Below, in pieces: positions 58,322 through 64,000 of a DNA stretch of 64,000 nucleotides (positions are counted from its first letter, which is position 1; each line of letters starts with the position of its first letter). Source of the stretch: Beroe forskalii (lineage: Eukaryota > Ctenophora > Nuda > Beroida > Beroidae); contig WFMF01000071.1 of NCBI GenBank assembly GCA_011033025.1, forward strand, positions 372,001-436,000, read 5' to 3'. The position numbers and the translations under genes are program-made. The notes under the pieces are model-generated. The model ran no database searches. It was given only the letters and a program-made list of their open reading frames with translations, and had not been told where the DNA came from.

Positions 58322-59201
58322 GCGAGGATTGCTACAAACTTGTGGCAATTATTCACATTTCACATCCACCTCCGGCTTACAACTGAAAAACGAAATTCTG
58401 GTTCGATCGACTTCGACAGAATTGTTTGCACGTTCTCAGCAAACTCGAACGAGAGAAACTTATAGAAATGTTGTGATATTATTTTACTTTCAGATTTAAA
58501 AGGTGATATTTCAATTATAAACGGAAACAGACAATAGATTTTGATAAAGTTTCACATTTAATTTTATGATTTTATTGCATGTATCAAATACAGTTTAATT
58601 GGGAGATTTGGACACCATATTGGTGCATGATCCAAGACTTCCTCCTTCCTTGGTTGTTGGTATACAATAATTATTCTCTAACTCTAAGAAGCCTGAAACT
58701 TTGAACTTTAACATTTTTTCCAACCGATCAATCTTTTACAATTGCTTCAACAGGCTTATCAAGGTTTATTATCCGAGAATAAATAAAGTATGGGAAGTGT
58801 TAATCTGACATCATACATCGGGTTATTATCGGACAGTATTTGGCCGGACATTACCAGCGATGTTCCTGTTCAATGATTTCTGGGCAGAGGAATGAGGAAG
58901 CAGACAGATTCGGAACGAGTTTGAATTTGATTTTAGTAAAAGATCGGTCTTGGGCGGTTTTATTTTGAGGCTCTTTAGCTTGGGGCCCTTACTTGTCATA
59001 GTGAACTGATTTATCTGAATGACTGCTTCATATCATGCTAGAGCCAAAGATTAACTTTAAGACAAGGCAGTATGAAAATTTGATAGCAATTTGATGGTAC
59101 ATTTCCGCCCATGTTCTCATTTTATTTCATTGTTATTGGTGATATGTATTGTGCGACCATATAATGTCCGTGTATTGATATTTTGGGTCGCTAACTCGGT
59201 C
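58322..59201. other. Glutaminase 3' UTR and intergenic spacer, no gene recognised
   Basis: AT-rich, with short frames only. The first part is probably 3' UTR. Confidence 0.45.
58778..58787 (+). promoter_or_regulatory. Candidate polyadenylation signals of glutaminase
   Basis: Two overlapping AATAAA hexamers lie about 460 bp after the stop codon. Position and sequence suit the mRNA 3' end. No other strong signal was noted between the stop and here. Confidence 0.4.
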
Positions 59202-59426
59202 ATCTGCCAATGCACACCTGAGTCACAACCTGGGCACACCTCAGCGATGGAGACTGGAGAGTTATCTGAGTCTGACCACGGTAGACGCGCGCACCCGCCG
59301 AAGGCGAGGGGGTCAGCGAACGTCTGACAAACTTTGTCAGACTCGGAGCCCTCTCCCTTTGTCACAAAGGGAGAGGGCTCCGAGTCCGAGTGTACCCAAG
59401 TGTGGCCCAGGTGTGCATCGGCAGAT
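59202..59426. mobile_element. 225-bp MITE-like element with internal perfect hairpin
   Basis: The ends are ATCTGCCAATGCACACCTG and, inverted, ATCTGCCGATGCACACCTG, with similarity continuing about 40 bp inward. In the right half, CTCGGAGCCCTCTCCCTTTG pairs perfectly with CAAAGGGAGAGGGCTCCGAG around a 2-base loop (59345-59386). A GCCGAAGGCGAGGGGGTCAG segment (59297) recurs at 59739-59760. No clear target duplication is visible. Confidence 0.65.
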
Positions 59427-61469
59427 TAATGCTTTAATGAGTTTCAGTTACCTTCGGGTCAAAATAATGCTGAAAGTGAAGCAGCAGCCTTCTTTTCCAT
59501 CATAAAAATAAATCCAATCAAAACAGTACCGTATAACCACCGGTATCCAGTGACCTCGAATTATTAATTTCGCTGGACTCCACTGTACATCGGTGCAGTG
59601 GTAGTTGGTACAGTACTTTTTTGGGAGAATTTTCATGTATTGGTATTTTGATGTATTGGTCTCTGAAATATACAATTTCATTTAAACCAGTATAAACAAT
59701 TGTAATCTTTTGTTCATTGTTGACTTGCCGAAGGCGAAGAGGTCAGACAACGTCTGACAATTGTTGACCTAAGTGAAACTCAAACTGTAACCTTAAAATT
59801 AAATGCCGCTTAAAGTTAAACTTAAAGATATTTTTCGTCGTCCGTTCTGACACAACTCGATCCGACGGGCCGGGCGAAGTCCGTCCCTTTCTTCTGACTT
59901 GTTGTTAATGTTTGAAAAGGCGCCAAGGCCAAGGTGACTTCCAAATGTGGAACATTGCGCGCGTAAGGGTAGGGTAACATCTTATGAGACACGATTGTCT
60001 GACGTTGACAGGAGCCTTCTCGAGAAATGACGTGTCAGTCATCAGTGCAGCTAGGTCATGACTAGGGTTAGTACGACAAGAGACATGACACGTCCATGAC
60101 TGCAAATTGTATGAATTTTGTATCCGTGGTGCCTCAACTTGGCTAGATCTGTGACGTCACTCAGAGCCGTTTATATGGAACCATTGTCTGACGTTGACAG
60201 ACCCTCTCGAGAACACGCAACATTGCAAAAATGTTTTGTGACTTTCTGAGATGAAGCAACGGCGCACGCGCGCAAACAAACCGGGACACATAGCATGTGG
60301 CAACATGAACATCCGGCAGTTAACAAAAAATTGATCGATTTTGTTAGCCCTCTGCCTTCCCCTAACCAGGGGTGTCGATACGACACCCCTGGTTTAGCGC
60401 TATACGCACGCCGCGCAAACACCCTGTGCGCGTAACCAATCTAGGCCCTGGTTATGAAGCAACCTTTTCTAAATGCCCGTTTTCAGCCGTTGACAAACGC
60501 CAAACGGCCCTGGCCCTGTATGGCTTACTCGCGGCGCTTCTTAAGCTCGCCTGCTCGCAATAATTGGTGACGCGCGCGCAAAAACGAAAACAGAACAATA
60601 TGTTAAGTCAATCTTGAATTTATTGGTGAAATTGAACTCTGAGGTGATGAAGTACTAATATTTTCAAAAATAAATGAAACTTTGTTGACTTTTGTCATTT
60701 TCAACAAAATTTTGGTGAAATTTGGTTAAAGAAATGCGGTAATAATTTAAAATGGTTTTGTCAAAATGCAATCGTTGGTGATTTTGCGCCGCGCACTATA
60801 TATTCGTATCCGTTGTTTTAGAGTCAGTTTGATAAAGGAGCATTCGCAGTATGTGATTGGTTCGTTTAAATGAGCGGTTACTGTGTCGCATTGCGGATGG
60901 CTTTGTGTAACGGCATCGATCTCTCGAATAGTGAGTGATTCCCACGTTGTCTTACCTTACATACAGCTATTATGTTGATCATAAATGATATTGTTTCATG
61001 ATTGATCGCAATTTTGTCTGTTTGTTTGGGTATTCTAGTGGTCGAATTCTACGCTGCTTATATAGGACCTGTCTGCGGCTAACTAATTTATGCGAGGAAG
61101 CATTTGATTTCGTCTGTCTCATATTGGTCACTCGCGGTTGTATTCGTAATAAGTGATTTGCATGCCATATCAACTAAAAATTCTTATGGCATATTCAGAC
61201 TTGAGTACTGCATAAGAAAACTGAACAGTGTGTTCCCTCACATTCAATTCCTTTTTTAACCTTCAACGAGCTCTGCATTATTCAATTGAAACGTTAACTT
61301 TGGGCTGTTTCTTGAAAGACGTAGGAAGACTTCTAAGTACTTAAACAGCATTAAATCTGCCTAAATATTGTTGATATGTCCAGAATACTAGTAGACCAAT
61401 TTTTGCAGTTATTGCGATGAAAATAAGATCTTGCTGACTGATTAACTTTTCTCTGAGCTTCTCCTCAAA
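59427..61469. other. Calmodulin upstream region
   Basis: CpG-containing sequence with small inverted motifs built on GTCTGAC/GTCAGAC (59750-59770, 59996, 60187). A perfect hairpin lies at 60363-60393 (AACCAGGGGTGTCG and its complement around ATA). A possible TATA box (CTATATAT near 60796) and inverted CCAAT (GATTGG near 60856) precede the calmodulin ATG by 0.6-0.7 kb. A 5' UTR intron is possible. The promoter is not firmly placed. Confidence 0.4.

Positions 61470-64000
<2,531 letters not shown>

Overview
This is nuclear DNA of an aquatic-type invertebrate metazoan. Genes are split by many GT-AG introns, intergenic DNA is crowded with transposons and satellite arrays, and no operons or bacterial signals are seen. 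The repeat families (a Naiad-like Penelope element, LINE ORF1 proteins, hAT elements) fit a cnidarian, mollusc or similar genome. The sequence does not fix the phylum.

Left part (1-12 kb): an element bounded by GTCGAACTTCCG-type inverted repeats (855-11915) holds a degraded Penelope-like retrotransposon on the minus strand. Its GIY-YIG nuclease lies upstream of the reverse transcriptase, which is the permuted Naiad order. The coding region is split by a 4.09-kb inverted-repeat element made almost wholly of satellite DNA (3324-7413) with a 6-bp target duplication. A LINE-type ORF1 with no pol ORF follows at 9458-10363.

Middle (12-45 kb): two C-terminal exons of a protein kinase (13330-13874) are flanked by tandem repeats that appear to derive from the gene itself. 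Two copies of a 4.6-4.7-kb element with about 0.6-kb inverted repeats and 6-bp target duplications follow (14167-18762, 25835-30551). They carry minisatellites, hairpin modules and a captured RNase H fragment. Between them are a 160-bp satellite interrupted by a hAT element and a 2.5-kb corrupted copy of the 30.0-32.9-kb region, probably an assembly or consensus artefact. Beyond lie a PHD-finger LINE ORF1, two more elements with 8-bp target duplications (34231-35828, 35945-36890), a 95-bp fold-back element, and long 19-bp and 27-bp satellites up to 44 kb.

Right part (48.6-64 kb): two ordinary genes on the plus strand. A kidney-type (GLS) glutaminase has 16 coding exons (48612-58321, 697 aa predicted), with all catalytic residues and C-terminal ankyrin repeats. 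A calmodulin gene starts at 61470; its first three coding exons are present, one intron has a GC donor, and the last EF-hand lies beyond the window. A MITE-like element sits in glutaminase intron 2. The two genes are not obviously linked in function beyond calcium: the glutaminase has an unusually intact EF-hand-like loop.

Recurring theme: several non-autonomous DNA transposons here carry tandem satellite arrays as their main internal content, as if the elements disperse or incubate satellites.
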